From Musa acuminata AAA Group (Eukaryota; Streptophyta; Magnoliopsida; Zingiberales; Musaceae): a stretch of DNA of 64,000 nt. Shown here piece after piece: positions 11,197 to 22,795 of the stretch. The translations under genes and the position numbers were made by a program. A model generated the notes under the pieces. The model did no database searches and was not told the origin of the DNA. It saw nothing but the letters and a program-made list of their open reading frames with translations. The DNA lies in assembly GCF_036884655.1 (NCBI RefSeq), contig NC_088357.1:42292001-42356000 (forward strand), given 5' to 3'. Each line of letters begins with the position of its first letter. Within the stretch, counting starts at the first letter, position 1.

Positions 11197-12367
11197 ATTC
11201 CTTCGACGTCCTCGTCGAAGCCTTTGTCGACATTGTAACTCCTCGCCTTTGTTGAGTCTTCAATCTTCTGCTCCAGCTGCAATGCGCCTCTTGACTCCTA
11301 GCTGCTCTCCAATGCCATTTTTTTTAAAAAAGTAGTCGAACCTTTGATCCACCATGCTGCTTCAACTCGCCAATGACTATGACTCTAGTGTGGGGTTGGC
11401 TGAGTTGTTTTGATCCTTGTTGGTTCCTGCGGATCCTCCAAATGAAGGAAAAGATCATCTTTACTATGCGTTAGTCTCTCAAATGCTCATGCTGCTTAAA
11501 CTGGGTGGATACTTGTTGGAGCTTTAACGAGCATCGTCTTGTAAACTTCTGAAGTTTTGGGTCCTTCCTCCACAAAATTTGCCCATTGACTCTTCTTTCA
11601 CTTAGTTGTCACTTCCAAGTAGGTTCGCATCACTTTCGCTTTCAATTAGCATTTTGTTGGGAAATAAAGCGAAAAATCTACTCTCAATAGTACTGATCAC
11701 CGTTGGTGAGGATTTGACGACTATTGTCTTCTATTATCTTCAAATGATCTTTGAATATGTGCAGAGCTCCTCTATTGGATAAGAGAATTGGGGTACTCAG
11801 TTTTGCCCATTCTCTTAAGAGTTAAGAAGGTAAAGGTTACTTGACTTCGCCCGCCTCCTCGAGGTTGTACTCCATGATCGAGCTAGTTATTGGCCTTCGT
11901 CTGCTCTTTACTCACACTTCTAAAGTACTTGAAGTGTTTGCACTCCTTGCATTAAGTTAGTTACTGTGATTCACCTTCTCAATGCAATCAAACTTTTGGA
12001 ATGTAGGAAGGTTTCACCCCAACTTGGAGTAATTCTCTAAAAGATTTGGTCGCCTCTGGGATTGTACCATCTTCTCCATCAACCCTACCGCCTACTCCAC
12101 TGAGTAGCAAAGGTACAGCACTGCATACTGCCTGCTTCGTTCTATGATCGTGCACTCTTGCATGATCCGAAGTCCTTCACTTTCGACTATCTTGATGAGA
12201 AGCTCGTTGACACCGGTCTTACGAAGTTCCTTGGCCTCTACCCTTCAGCCTTGTCTCGGTACTTGGAGTTTGCCTCTGCATGCTCCACCTCCTCAGCCCC
12301 TTTCACGACCAAGCGCTCTCCCTCCATGAGAGCAAGGGATCAATGACTTTCATGGAAGTCCCACCTC
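11197..12367 (-). other. LARD-like element interior, 3' part, non-coding
   Basis: A CT-rich interior stretch with no long frame on either strand and no similarity that I recognise to retrotransposon proteins. Confidence 0.55.
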
Positions 12368-12372
12368 TACAG
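12368..12372. repeat. Target-site duplication TACAG, left
   Basis: TACAG lies directly before the TG of the solo LTR and is repeated exactly after its CA at 13874-13878. Confidence 0.85.
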
Positions 12373-13873
12373 TGCTAGTCATAGGTGCCCAGCAAGCCAA
12401 TCACGTGAGTGATGGCACGTGTGACTTAATATAGAATCTTTTTGCTTATTATATTTTGGCATATATCACTTTATAACTATTGCATAAATGCATACATATA
12501 TTGTGATGTCCTTGGATTTGTGCAATGGGAATCGGATCGTGATGAGATCACGATAGTGAGATCGATTCACCTTTAAACACATATCCTAAATAATCCCGGT
12601 CATAGGTTACTCGAGAGGGATATCGTGATAACCGGACAGACTGGTGTGCTGTATACCCGTCCATATGATGGATGCAGCTGGTCTCATAGCTGCTTGTGTG
12701 GGGACACTAGGGATACAGTACAGGTGCTCATTAGAGAATGAGTTCACTGATTGATCTACTTACGGAATGCTAGATGGTTGATGATGCCTTATTGTCAGAC
12801 AGCGATTCCGTAGTCCTAGAGGTGTATCTAGTCCTTAGACTTGAGACACCAAGGATGTCCTGTATGAGTGCTCCACTCTTTGATACCAGACTTATAGGTT
12901 TGGCTGTCCCAGATCTAGTACAGCTGGTCATTGGGAGTGGTAGTCGACCTTACGAGGGCTATTGAGTGTCGATAGAGGATCATCCACTCTCGGCGTCATG
13001 AGAGGAATATCCTATGTGTTCTTGCTCAAACAAATCCCTAGCCAGGGTCATTCAGGTTGAGAGAGAAAGAGTTCTCCGGGAGAATCCGATTAGAGCGAGA
13101 CTCGAGAAGAAACCGTATGGGTCTGACAACACCATGCTCGATATACGATCTCTGGTATATTAGATGGATGAGGGACTATAGGTACACGGTAACTGAGGAC
13201 AGACAGGTCCAATGGATTGGATTCCCTTGTATCGTCTGGGGACTACGGCGTAGTGGCCTAGTACGTCCGTAGTCGATAAGTTGAGTGAATTATTACAGAG
13301 ATAATAATTCACTGAGTTAGAAGGAGTTCTGACATGTATGACTCACGGCCAGCTCGATATTGGGCCTAGAGGGTCACACACATATGGTAGGCATTGCGAT
13401 GAATAGAGGTTCGGATATGAGATATCCGACGGAGCCCTTGTCTTATTGGATGCAGATCCAATACCCACTAGGGGAGGACCCATTAGGGTTTTGACGGGGG
13501 ACCTCTATAAATAGGAGGGATTCAGAGCCTCATGGGCTAGAGAGCTTTTGTTTGCCTTTTCCTATTCTCCTCTCCATCTCCACCTCAGAGTAGGTCTGGA
13601 GTTTTGAGGAGCGTCGTCGCAACCCTGCTGTGTGGATCACCGCTAGAGAGGAGGACGCTTGACCTCCTTCACCCTCTCCTAAAGATCTGCAAGGAAACAG
13701 GGATATACGATCTCCCTAGGTAACACAATCTACTCTATACGCAGTTTCATATTTCACGGATTTTTGCATACAAATCTTCGCACGACGACGAACATCTCTT
13801 TGGGAATCGGGGATTTTGTTTTTCTTGTTCTTCCGCTGCGCATATGATGTCGCCCCCAAGGATTTTCCCAACA
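12373..13873 (+). mobile_element. Solo LTR of a Ty1/copia element, nested
   Basis: A 1501-base sequence begins TGCTAGTC, ends CCCAACA and is bracketed by perfect TACAG duplications, with no internal region. This is a solo LTR left by LTR-LTR recombination. It carries a promoter-like CTATAAATAGGAGGG (TATA at 13506-13513) and an imperfect palindrome near 13287-13313. It is the same LTR family as the copia relic at 55384-61302 and gives the full-length reference for those truncated copies. It lies on the plus strand inside a minus-strand host element, so it inserted later. Confidence 0.9.
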
Positions 13874-13878
13874 TACAG
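13874..13878. repeat. Target-site duplication TACAG, right
   Basis: Exact copy of 12368-12372 directly after the LTR end. Confidence 0.85.
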
Positions 13879-16353
13879 TACCATGGCGCTACCATGCCCA
13901 TGGCCCTACTATACGTCGCCTCGCATCTACATCCCTTTTCTTCATGATCAGTAGATATGTCTTTGTGGCACTACTCCGAGTCCACCTCCATTCTAATTGA
14001 TGCTTGATTTTGGGTAGCTAAGTCCCTTTGGACTCGTCGTCGCTTCCTCGTCCCTTTTGACCCCCTACTTCAACACCTTTGTATTCTTTAAGCAGCTTCC
14101 TTTGGTCGATGAAAAGACAGACTGCAACTCCCATGCATGGCCTCTGCCATCATGTTATAGGATTTGCACCGATTCTATTCTCCTTAGCTTCCTTGGTAGC
14201 AACGTTCGCTTCCTCAACCTTGTCCTCTAACTTGCCGGGCTCCCTCAAGCGAATATAGGCTCTAGAGCAGTCCAACTCTCCAGCTGCTTCGATCATACTT
14301 CTGCATAATCAAGTCCCTCCCATGGGACTCACTGGTACTTGCATTCGAACTTTTCCCTTAGTAGAACACAGCCCCCATATGCTGATGACCAAGGCTTTCA
14401 TCCGATGTAAAATTCGATGCACGCACGGAAGACCCGCCTCTACGGTACCATGACCTTCACTCCTTGAATCCATAGCCCTTCTTGTCATCGTGTTATTCAC
14501 CGAAGTGGAGCTTCTAGTAGCTCCCGATCATACCTCTGTATGATCTAGTACCTCACTGGACTATGTCGTGTGTATCGCATTGTCACGAACTGTTCCACCA
14601 CGATCCGCTGCACTATGTCGCCTCCTGGTGACATCTCTATTGCATTATGATCCTTGAGGGATGAACTGGAATTGTGATCCCTCCATGTGTGGCCTCTGCC
14701 AATACATCGCAGGGACTCTTCCACCTTCGATTTTGTTCGCTCCTTTGACAATCGACCTTCATCCACCCACTCTCTGGTCACATATAGATGAAGCACTGCT
14801 CTAGGACAGTCCGTCGCCTAGTAGCTCCCGAAGTCCCCCGACTTCGCTATAATTAGTGCACCATTGTCTGGATCCTAGGCCTCTACCCTTACCAGCACAA
14901 TTTCCGTTGTGCATCGCTTCCTTCATGGCAACTTGAATGACAACACTGTGGTATATTCTTCAAGAGTACCCGCCTCCGCGTCCTCTTGCCTCCTGCCAAG
15001 GCCTTCTAAACCCAACTTCGCCTCCGCAAATTGAGTCACCTTAGTTCCTCCATCAAATGCTTTTCCGAGATAAGGTGCATGTGCCAAGAAGCTCCCTTCA
15101 TCTTTGGCACCATGCAAGATGAGTCTGCTCCGTCAGAATGAAGGACCCATGGAACAACATGATCCTGCTCTTTCCTCTACAATAGTTCATGTCCTTGACC
15201 TCTATCTAAGGAAAGCACTGTGCCTTCGCTCCATGTTCTATTTTCTATGCCGGCTCCCTTCATATGGCTTGGGTACTTCACCAAGTTACACCCAAGTTGC
15301 TCCGCTCCTCGTTTTTGTATTGAGTTGATGGTGGCCCTCGCGCCCACCATTCCACGCGTCAGCCCTCCCTTGAGTCTGATCTCTATATCGACTCCAAATG
15401 TGCTTTCATTTGTGTTGCTTTAGGTCGCTCCCCCACTTGATCTCGCAATGCATCCACCAATATATTCTCTCGAGCAAGATTATGCGATGACTCCTCACCG
15501 CTTGCTCAGTCCATTGAGCTTCATGGAGTTGTTGTTTGTTGAGGTACTTTTCCTCAACATGTGAGGTCCGTCCTATATGATTCTCCCTCTAGAGAGCTGG
15601 GACTTATCCCCTCCTGGATAACTGTCCCATTGGAGCAACATCTCTCTTCGTTTCGGAGACCACCATCCCCTTGGACTACTCTGATTTGCTGAACATACTA
15701 TGCATTATTCTGCCTTCTGCAAACGCACCTGTTAGATTGCGACTCCACATCAATACAACCCCCACTGCACCACTCAAGGCCTAGCAATATGTTGAACTCG
15801 TTGCACACTTCAGCCTCCTACGGACATATCCTTCATATGTCGAAGAGAAAGTTTCAATGCTCCATGGCACCGAGTTTCGATCGCCTTGGGATGACCGCAA
15901 ACATTCCATCGTCCGCATACAAGCCCATGTATGAGTACCAAATTCTTTGAGTTAGCAATTCCCCTCACCTCTATGAGCTTTGCACAACTCTTTTGATCGT
16001 TGAGCAACTCATTCCGTCTTGCATGGTCTCATCCTTTACCAAGTGCCTTGCTTGCCTTGAGCACCATCAAGTATAGTTATCAACATTGAGTCATAGCTCA
16101 AACCCAACCATCCCAACCTTTATGTGCTCTGCATTCTTCCAAGCTTGTCTGTTCTCATGGTGCCTCTTGCGCGAAGGGTTGGTCATTCCTCTGAATGTCA
16201 ATCTCAGATGCTCGCTCCTCCGAGCGACTCCTTTTCCCTACATCTTCATACCCGTTTTCCCCCAAACGATCACGCGTGTGTTGATTGCCTTCAACGCAGC
16301 CCCGCTAGGTCCCCCATGTTTGCATGCTAAGTGTTTCTATGAGTGCTTGTCCC
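13879..16353 (-). other. LARD-like element interior, 5' part, non-coding
   Basis: 2.5 kb of relatively GC-balanced sequence between the nested solo LTR and the primer-binding site. Frames are short (under 100 codons) and on both strands. None has a retroviral-type zinc knuckle, protease or polymerase motif. Confidence 0.55.
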
Positions 16354-16365
16354 ACTCTGATACCA
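16354..16365 (-). other. Primer-binding site (tRNA-Met type) of the LARD-like element
   Basis: The minus strand reads TGGTATCAGAGT, two bases inside the right LTR. This is the standard initiator-tRNA-Met complement of plant LTR retrotransposons and shows that the element runs right to left. Confidence 0.82.
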
Positions 16366-16367
16366 TC

Positions 16368-16812
16368 TGTCACTGACTTAGTTAGTTTTGCCTAAATCGT
16401 GCGACACCCTTGCATGTCCGTCCGCAAAGGTCAGCCTCCCCGAAGCCTCCCATGGTCCATTAGGACCCACAAAAGAGAAAATGGGTTAGAAAAAATGCCT
16501 CACTCGGGATCCACAAGCAAACATTCCAGAAAACACTTCATAGACAATGCAAATTAAAAACAGACTTTATAAGCTCTGAACAGTTACACAACAAAGGGTC
16601 AAAATGGTTCATTACAGACTAAAAATTTCTCACAAGTGTCCACATGACAATCATTATTTACAAGCCTAAAACGACCACCAAACCCAACTAAAACGGGACT
16701 ATTAAGCCTTCGGCTGTCCCTCTACATGCGAAGCAAAGTATGAACATATCAAAAGACACGGATATACATAAGCATTACATCAAACATTCTGTTTAGAAGT
16801 TTGTCCGTGACA
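16368..16812 (-). repeat. 5' LTR of the LARD-like element
   Basis: 445 bases matching the left LTR, with TGTCACTG and GTGACA ends. It adjoins the primer-binding site and is therefore the promoter-bearing LTR. Confidence 0.88.
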
Positions 16813-17065
16813 TTACGTTATTGAAATAAGATAGAAGGTAGATGATAGTTTTGAACTCGCTCCAAATCCTCTTATTTAAGAAAAATTTATAGTCTTGCAT
16901 GACTCATTAGTTTTGATCTTGATCCCGTTATAATTCTTAATTTTTTTTACATAAATAACTAATAAGGAAGAAAATGAAATGGTTCAATACGTAGTATTTG
17001 ATCATCTTTTGATACAATAAGCTTCTAGAATATAATCTTCCATCTTTATATATCATATTCTTCGT
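16813..17065. repeat. Extra R-a module, right half
   Basis: Continues the spacer interrupted at 10735 (TTGAAATAAG... to the ATCATATTCTTCG block). It shares its order with 24165-24820 and 34380-34710, but is shorter. Confidence 0.65.
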
Positions 17066-17584
17066 TTTGGTATGCTTTCCTTGTAAAGTTATGTTGAATT
17101 AGGTGTTAAGTAGTGGGGAGCTGCTAAACATGTCATTAGTGGATTAATCCAAGTGGTCATCCAAATAGATGACTGCTAATTAATAGTAAAAGTTACACAA
17201 AAGGAGGAAAAAAAACCTTCTTAGGCACATCAACTAGGACAATTCATACCTAATTACAATGGTTGCAAAATGATCACTGTTGGACATGCACAATATACCG
17301 AAACAATACATGAAAAATATATAGAACACCAGAGACTGTCGAGTCCTTTTGCTGATAGCATAACATCATAATACGTATGGGCGACTTAGTGGAAAGGACC
17401 ATATATTCTCAAGCTGTAATAGTAAATGTGCCACCCAAGTGTTCTATATATAGAACAGCATAGATAGCTCGAGTTGTTTTTGCTGATAGCATTACACGAT
17501 AATACATATGGGCGACTTGGTGGAAATGACCGTATGATCTCAAGCTGTAATGGTAAATGTGCCACCCAAGTTTCCTGCGACAGT
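17066..17584. repeat. Unit 2 left edge with a 129-base tandem duplication
   Basis: From about 17280 the sequence matches the downstream flank of the other RLP fragments. A TATATAGAAC...GCCACCCAAG block occurs twice in tandem, starting at 17318 and 17447 with a 129-base period. The other units have it once. The stretch 17066-17280 shows nothing recognisable. Confidence 0.6.
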
Positions 17585-18675
17585 TCATGTGGTTCTTCTC
17601 GATTTGGACTTCAGCCTTGCAAACCTTACTGCCAACTGCACGAAGACCCAATCACCAGTCTTGTCTGTCAAACGGAAGAGAGCAACCCTTAGAGACTGTT
17701 TCATGATCATTATGCCGAAACAACTCCAAAACCCCACCACGAATCCCATGACGATGCTTGTAATTTCTAATACACCTTCAAGCTCGCCATCACTGTCTTC
17801 TTCTTCTTCTTCTTCAATTGCTGCAGGAGGTAGGCTTCGATAAGCAACGTCTCCAGGGCACACAGGCAGTGGCGTACCACAAAGGTCTTTGTTGCCAACA
17901 TAGATTGAGGGGTCATTTAAATTGCTTGTTGCAATGCTTCCTGACAAGTTGTTGTAAGACGAGACTCGAGTGGCTCAAGAAGGTGAGAGTAGAAAAGCTA
18001 CAAGGAATATTTCCTGTCGAATGATTGTCGGACGAGCTAAGATATTTGTATACCTGTAGACATATCCGAGAACAAAGCTGGAACTTTGCCCGCGAGTCCA
18101 ACTCCAGATAGTTGAAGGCTTCTCAAATTAGTTTGGCTTCGAATCCAAGTAGGAAATTTAGTTCCTATATGACAGAAACTCATGTCAATAAATGAAGCAT
18201 CAAAAGGGGGAAGCCAATTTGAAGGAGCTGTAAGATATGTCCAAATTTTCCAAGCTGAAGGAGCTGGGAAAAGTGTGCTTCAGTGATGTCGCCTTCTAGT
18301 GAGTTTGAGGAGAGGTCCAACCTGTACATTCCAGAAAATTGACCCAAATTATATGGAATAATGCCATTAAATTTGTTGCCCTCAATACGTAAGTATGACA
18401 AGGCTGCTCCTCCACTACAACTCGACAAACTTAAAGTCCTCGGCATCTGCCCTGCTAAGTGGTTGATCTGATATATCCAAGAACTGCAAGAGGTCGAGTT
18501 TGCCAATTGTTTCTGGTAGTTGCCCGGTAACAGAGTTACGAGACAGATGTAAAACCTGCAGACTTTGAAGATTGCCAATGTGTGCAAGGCTGCTAGCATT
18601 AGTGAGCCATCTTAGAATACTTGCATTACTTGAGTTCTAATAACCAGAGAGATCGAGCATGACAATGGATGTCAA
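17585..18675 (-). pseudogene. Truncated RLP fragment, unit 2
   Basis: Same decayed receptor piece as at 1282-2455: a stub of a mid-protein LRR, a frameshifted LRR block, then the C-terminal cap, membrane helix and KSKSRRTT tail ending at 17585. It differs from unit 1 in lacking about 90 bases of one LRR region (near 18425, where SLSSCSGG follows directly) and several bases of the ISTSNQLSTLND stretch, and in a longer Glu run (EEEEED) from GAA expansion. It cannot encode a receptor. Confidence 0.87.
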
Positions 18676-19195
18676 CAGAAGACTACTAATAGCCACAAAA
18701 ATTGCCAACAGAAGCTGCCATATCAAAGAACACAAAGAAAAGCATGTGTCGACATCCAATTAACGAGGCAATGTATTGAAAGGAAAGCGATAACAGAACG
18801 ACGGTAGATAAAAAGTATTTGAAGAGATTAGAAGGAATGCATTACTTGATACTTGTTCCTTCTTTATTCTGACCGCATTGCATGATGATTACATACAGCA
18901 TGCATTACTTGAAAGCAGCTTGTGACCTCAAGATGTAATAATAAGCTCTTCAGCATACTTCATTCTTCTTGATTATAATGTCATAAAGACAACGGTAGGG
19001 ATGACTGACTCGAACATATTGATTAGAACGACCGTAGATGAAGTTTTTGAACTGATTAGAACAAATACATACAAACTAATGAAGCAAATGGCTATCAACT
19101 GCGATACCCTTTCCTTCTTTATTCTGACAACATTACACCATAACATATGAGCTGGAATTACTAACTGGAAAGCAACTTGAGACCTCCTTAAGATG
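18676..19195. repeat. Spacer between RLP fragment and RLP-2
   Basis: Copy of the spacer at 2456-3009. No gene is visible. The last bases are the former 3' flank into which the RLP-2 reading frame now extends. Confidence 0.65.
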
Positions 19196-22100
19196 TCACA
19201 GTAAACTCTTCAGTTCTTGCCACCGATGGATCAAGTCACTCTTTGCTGTTTGGACTTTTAACGTTGCACATCCGACAGCCAACTGCACGTAGCACCAATT
19301 GCAAGCCTCGTCGATTAATCGGAAGAAAGCAGTCCTTATGCTCTGTTTCATGATCATTGTGCTTATAAAACTCCAAAAACCAACCACAAAACCCATGACG
19401 ATGCCGATAATTTCCCACACTGTTTCAAGCCTGTCACCGTTTTTCTCTTCCTGTTCATGAGGTGGACTTTGATAAGCTTCATCACCAGGACACTCTGGCA
19501 GCGGCGTACCACAAAGGTATTCATTACCATCATAGATCGACAGGTCGCCAAGAAAGGTCGACATTTGACCACCGGCTGTTGGGATTCTTCCTGACAAGTT
19601 ATTGTGAGAGAGATTCAAGTGGCTTAGGAAGGTGAGAGATGATAAGCTGGAAGGAATATCCCCGGTGAGATTGTTCATCGATAAGTCAAGTGATTCCAGT
19701 TGTTCCATGGAACCAATCTTTTCTGGAATGGTTCCTCCCAAATGATTCTTAGATAAGTTCAAGAAAAGCAATCCATGAAGGTTTGTTAGCTCTCTTGGGA
19801 TCTCTCCGGAAAGATTATTATTTGATAGGTCTATGCTTGTTACAAGTGAGAGAATTGTGGTGTATTGGATGTCAAATCCTTTTACCGTTATTACTATGCT
19901 CTCGACATAGTAACTACCAGCGTCAAGATGAAGCAATGACGTAGTATCATGTTGCATCTCAACCATAGCCCTACAATTTCCCAGAGATGAAGGTATGCTA
20001 CCAGAAAGATTGTTGGAAGAAAGATCCAAAACCTGAAGAGAAGTAAGATTTGCTATATGCACTGGAATGGGACCATAAAATAGGTTTGACTTCAAACAAA
20101 GAACTCTCAAGGATAAAAGGTTTTCTCCCACCCATGTTGGTATTTCATCATACAAATTATTTTCACCGAGACCAAGAGTAACTAATTGTTCACAATGTTT
20201 CAGGAACGAAGGAAATCTTCCAGATAGGTTGTTGTGGTTCAAATGCAGGGACTGTAGAGAAGTTGGAAAGGATTTATGGCAAGTTGGGACTTCCCCAGAT
20301 AAATTGTTGTTCGATAGGTCGAGGACTTGGAGATAATTAAAATTACAGAAAAAGGAAGGAAAACTACCGTTGATATTATTATGAGATAAAGATAAAATTG
20401 CAAGATTCGAGGTATTTGCAAAACTCAATGGAATGGGTCCGACAAATGAGTTATTAGAGAGATCGATCACTTCATTGGCAGCAGAGGGTAGTGGGCCATT
20501 TAAGTTATTGGAGCTCAAGTTAAGATTCGATAAACCTTTTGAGAAATCCGAAAACCAAGTCGGAAGGTTGCCTGAGAGTCCAACTCCAGATAAAGAAAGT
20601 TGTTCCAAACGTGTTTGTGTATGAATCCAAGCAGGAAATATGGTTTCCATATGACATGAGTCCATGAAAATACTGTAGGCATTAAAAGGTGGAAGCCAAT
20701 CATTAGATAGGATCACATTCAAGGAGTTGTAAGATATGTCCAATAAGGTTAAATTGGTGAGTTTGGAAAAGTGTGCTCCAGTGATGTTGCCTTTCAGTGA
20801 ATTTGAGGAGAGGTCCAATTCACTTAATGCAGATAATTGACCCATACTTGAAGGGACAATTCCACTCAAATTGTTATATGATACATTCAAATATTCCAAG
20901 TTGTAGAGTCTGTCGAAGGTCTCTGGCATCTGCCCAGCAATAAAATTTTCAGATAAATCTAGAGATAGTATATTTTGGAGATTCCCAATACTTTCTGGTA
21001 TCTGTCCTGAAATTTTATTTCTTGACAATCTCAAGCTCTCTAAGTTGATGATATTACCAAAAGTCATCGGTATGCCTCCAGTTATACTGTTGTAAGAGAG
21101 ATCCAAGTATTCTAAATTGGTGAGATTCTCTATGGTTTGTGGAATTTCTCCAGCAATATGATTGGATCTCAAACTTAAATATCGCAAGCTGCTTGTGAAA
21201 TTTTTCACCATTTCTGAAATATCTCCATCGAGCTCGTTACCATCTAATGCAAGATACTCCACGGGGCCAAGACTCCATAAGATTTGTGTAATATCTCCAC
21301 TTAATGAATTTCCACTCAAATCCAAATGCTTTAAGCTCTTGCTCACATTCATTACTATTCCAAGAATTTCTCCTTTCATACCATTGTATTGCAAATTAAG
21401 TTCTTTCAAATTACTCAGAGCTCCCAGAGTGATTTGTAGTGACTCAATATCGACACCTTTGCAGCTAGCAAGATCGAGATATACAAGGCTGCTAGCATGA
21501 GAGAGCCATCTTATAATTGTTGTATTCAAGTTCAAATATCCAGAGATATCCAACTTGACAATTGAAGTCAGATTAAAAGGGAACGAAGGAGATGGAACAT
21601 ACGGGAGGTTTGCCCACTTCAAGTGCAATACTTTAAGACTATGGATTGAATTAACTTGATGAAGCCAATTAGTTGCTCTAGAGAGGTTGACAAAACTCAT
21701 ATCAACATATTTTAGAGAAGAAATTCGGGAAAGCCAATCAAGGTCATCAGCTCGTAGAACACTAAGTCTACATCCTTTGATATCGAGGTAGTGTAGGTTG
21801 GAGAGGTTCCCCAGTAGAGGAGGTATTAGTCCATCAAACATAGCATTGGATAGGTTAAGATATTCCAAGTGCATAAGTGAAGCAATCATGTGGGGAATGT
21901 GGGAGCCAGAGAAATTATTCATGCTCAAATCCAGATGTTTCAAATGCTTCAAATCATGCAAAGCAGGATTTACCTTGCTCGCACCCATCCCTTCCAGCAT
22001 GAAGCAAATGTCATCCTCGTCATCCCAGTCGTCTGTGAGAGGATAGCGGAGGTCGAGCTTGATAACATGGTTGGTGGTGTTGTCGCAGGCCACTCCTCTC

Positions 22101-22354
22101 CAACGACAACAATCTTCACCGATCCAAGAAGAGAACCTTTCGTTGGAGTCGTACATATCAGATCTAATGGCAAGGAGAGCTCTCCTCTCACTCTCTATGC
22201 AGCTTCTCCCCTCCGTCCCGAGACGATCATCATGATCGTCTCTCACATGGCCGAGACAACAAGAGATGACTCCAAAGCTCATAATTATGGCTATGAGCAT
22301 GATGACATGCTTTGGAAAAATAGATTCACCCTTGCAGCCACCGTTAGCAGCCAT
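19196..22354 (-). CDS. LRR receptor-like protein RLP-2, 1052 aa, with altered C-terminus
   Basis: Same architecture as RLP-1: signal peptide (about 15-35), N-cap (C52, C82-C83, C90), LRR array, island with KGFDIQYTTIL, C-cap (C948, C955), acidic stretch, membrane helix (about 981-1003) and cytoplasmic tail. It is the shortest of the four because about 70 residues of LRR present in the others (the LCNLSSIDLS...GGELTDLID region) are missing. The tail is unusual. A single extra T near 19255-19259 (GGACTTTTAACG against GGACTTTAACC in RLP-1) shifts the frame. The usual SKQQSVT end is replaced by about 19 residues (VQTAKSDLIHRWQELKSLL) read from the former 3' flank. The extracellular and membrane parts are intact, so function is plausible. 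Confidence 0.9.
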   Translation of the reverse strand: MAANGGCKGESIFPKHVIMLIAIIMSFGVISCCLGHVRDDHDDRLGTEGRSCIESERRALLAIRSDMYDSNERFSSWIGEDCCRWRGVACDNTTNHVIKLDLRYPLTDDWDDEDDICFMLEGMGASKVNPALHDLKHLKHLDLSMNNFSGSHIPHMIASLMHLEYLNLSNAMFDGLIPPLLGNLSNLHYLDIKGCRLSVLRADDLDWLSRISSLKYVDMSFVNLSRATNWLHQVNSIHSLKVLHLKWANLPYVPSPSFPFNLTSIVKLDISGYLNLNTTIIRWLSHASSLVYLDLASCKGVDIESLQITLGALSNLKELNLQYNGMKGEILGIVMNVSKSLKHLDLSGNSLSGDITQILWSLGPVEYLALDGNELDGDISEMVKNFTSSLRYLSLRSNHIAGEIPQTIENLTNLEYLDLSYNSITGGIPMTFGNIINLESLRLSRNKISGQIPESIGNLQNILSLDLSENFIAGQMPETFDRLYNLEYLNVSYNNLSGIVPSSMGQLSALSELDLSSNSLKGNITGAHFSKLTNLTLLDISYNSLNVILSNDWLPPFNAYSIFMDSCHMETIFPAWIHTQTRLEQLSLSGVGLSGNLPTWFSDFSKGLSNLNLSSNNLNGPLPSAANEVIDLSNNSFVGPIPLSFANTSNLAILSLSHNNINGSFPSFFCNFNYLQVLDLSNNNLSGEVPTCHKSFPTSLQSLHLNHNNLSGRFPSFLKHCEQLVTLGLGENNLYDEIPTWVGENLLSLRVLCLKSNLFYGPIPVHIANLTSLQVLDLSSNNLSGSIPSSLGNCRAMVEMQHDTTSLLHLDAGSYYVESIVITVKGFDIQYTTILSLVTSIDLSNNNLSGEIPRELTNLHGLLFLNLSKNHLGGTIPEKIGSMEQLESLDLSMNNLTGDIPSSLSSLTFLSHLNLSHNNLSGRIPTAGGQMSTFLGDLSIYDGNEYLCGTPLPECPGDEAYQSPPHEQEEKNGDRLETVWEIIGIVMGFVVGFWSFISTMIMKQSIRTAFFRLIDEACNWCYVQLAVGCATLKVQTAKSDLIHRWQELKSLL

Positions 22355-22419
22355 TTGAGTAAACTTTCAGCGATGAGGAAGTTGAAGGTGTGAGGTTGGA
22401 AGGTGGCTCCATACACACA

Positions 22420-22428
22420 TTTATTATA
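22420..22428 (-). promoter_or_regulatory. TATA box of RLP-2
   Basis: The minus strand reads TATAATAAA, 66-74 bases before the ATG, at the position equivalent to the TATAAA of RLP-1 and RLP-4. Confidence 0.55.
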
Positions 22429-22762
22429 GAATGACAATGAACGGTACTTGAGGACCTTTTCAATCTCAACGATCCGTGTCGTTGACATGATGTTCCCGCA
22501 CTCCAACGTTTACTGACGTGATAAGTGGTTTGGAATGGGCTGGCGAATCTTCCTCGTTGATTCTTCCAACCATAATGATGAGGCTCTTTGTGAAGGATGT
22601 GACATATGAAATAAAAGTTTCCTTTATATGATAATTGATAACAAGTGGTGTTATGTGTAAAGGCAGTACTTAAATTACACTTGGACAACGATGTGATCAT
22701 TACTGGTTAGTAATTGAACCGATGAGTTAATCTGATAGAATGAATATTTAATACAAATATCC

Positions 22763-22795
<33 letters not shown>

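Larger units (their letters stand above)
10736..16812 (-). mobile_element. Non-coding LTR retrotransposon (LARD-like), minus orientation, 6.08 kb
   Basis: Two terminal direct repeats of 448 and 445 bases (10736-11183 and 16368-16812) both begin TGTCAC and end in GACA. Orientation follows from the internal edges. Next to the right LTR the minus strand reads TGGTATCAGAGT, the usual tRNA-Met primer-binding site. Next to the left LTR it reads AAGTGGGGGAGAA, a polypurine tract. After subtracting the nested solo LTR, the 3.7-kb interior has no gag, protease, integrase or reverse transcriptase that can be recognised, so the element looks non-autonomous. The flanking TTCC/TTAC is compatible with a short, diverged target duplication. 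The LTRs differ at many positions, so it is not recent. Confidence 0.85.

Noticed and set aside
12774..13272. Conserved short frames inside the copia LTR (also at 59208-59435)
   Set aside because: They lie within LTR sequence whose conservation comes from element copying. Length and frame are not kept between copies.
10736..16812. Reading the LARD-like element on the plus strand
   Set aside because: No primer-binding site follows the left LTR and no purine tract precedes the right LTR on the plus strand. Both are present on the minus strand.
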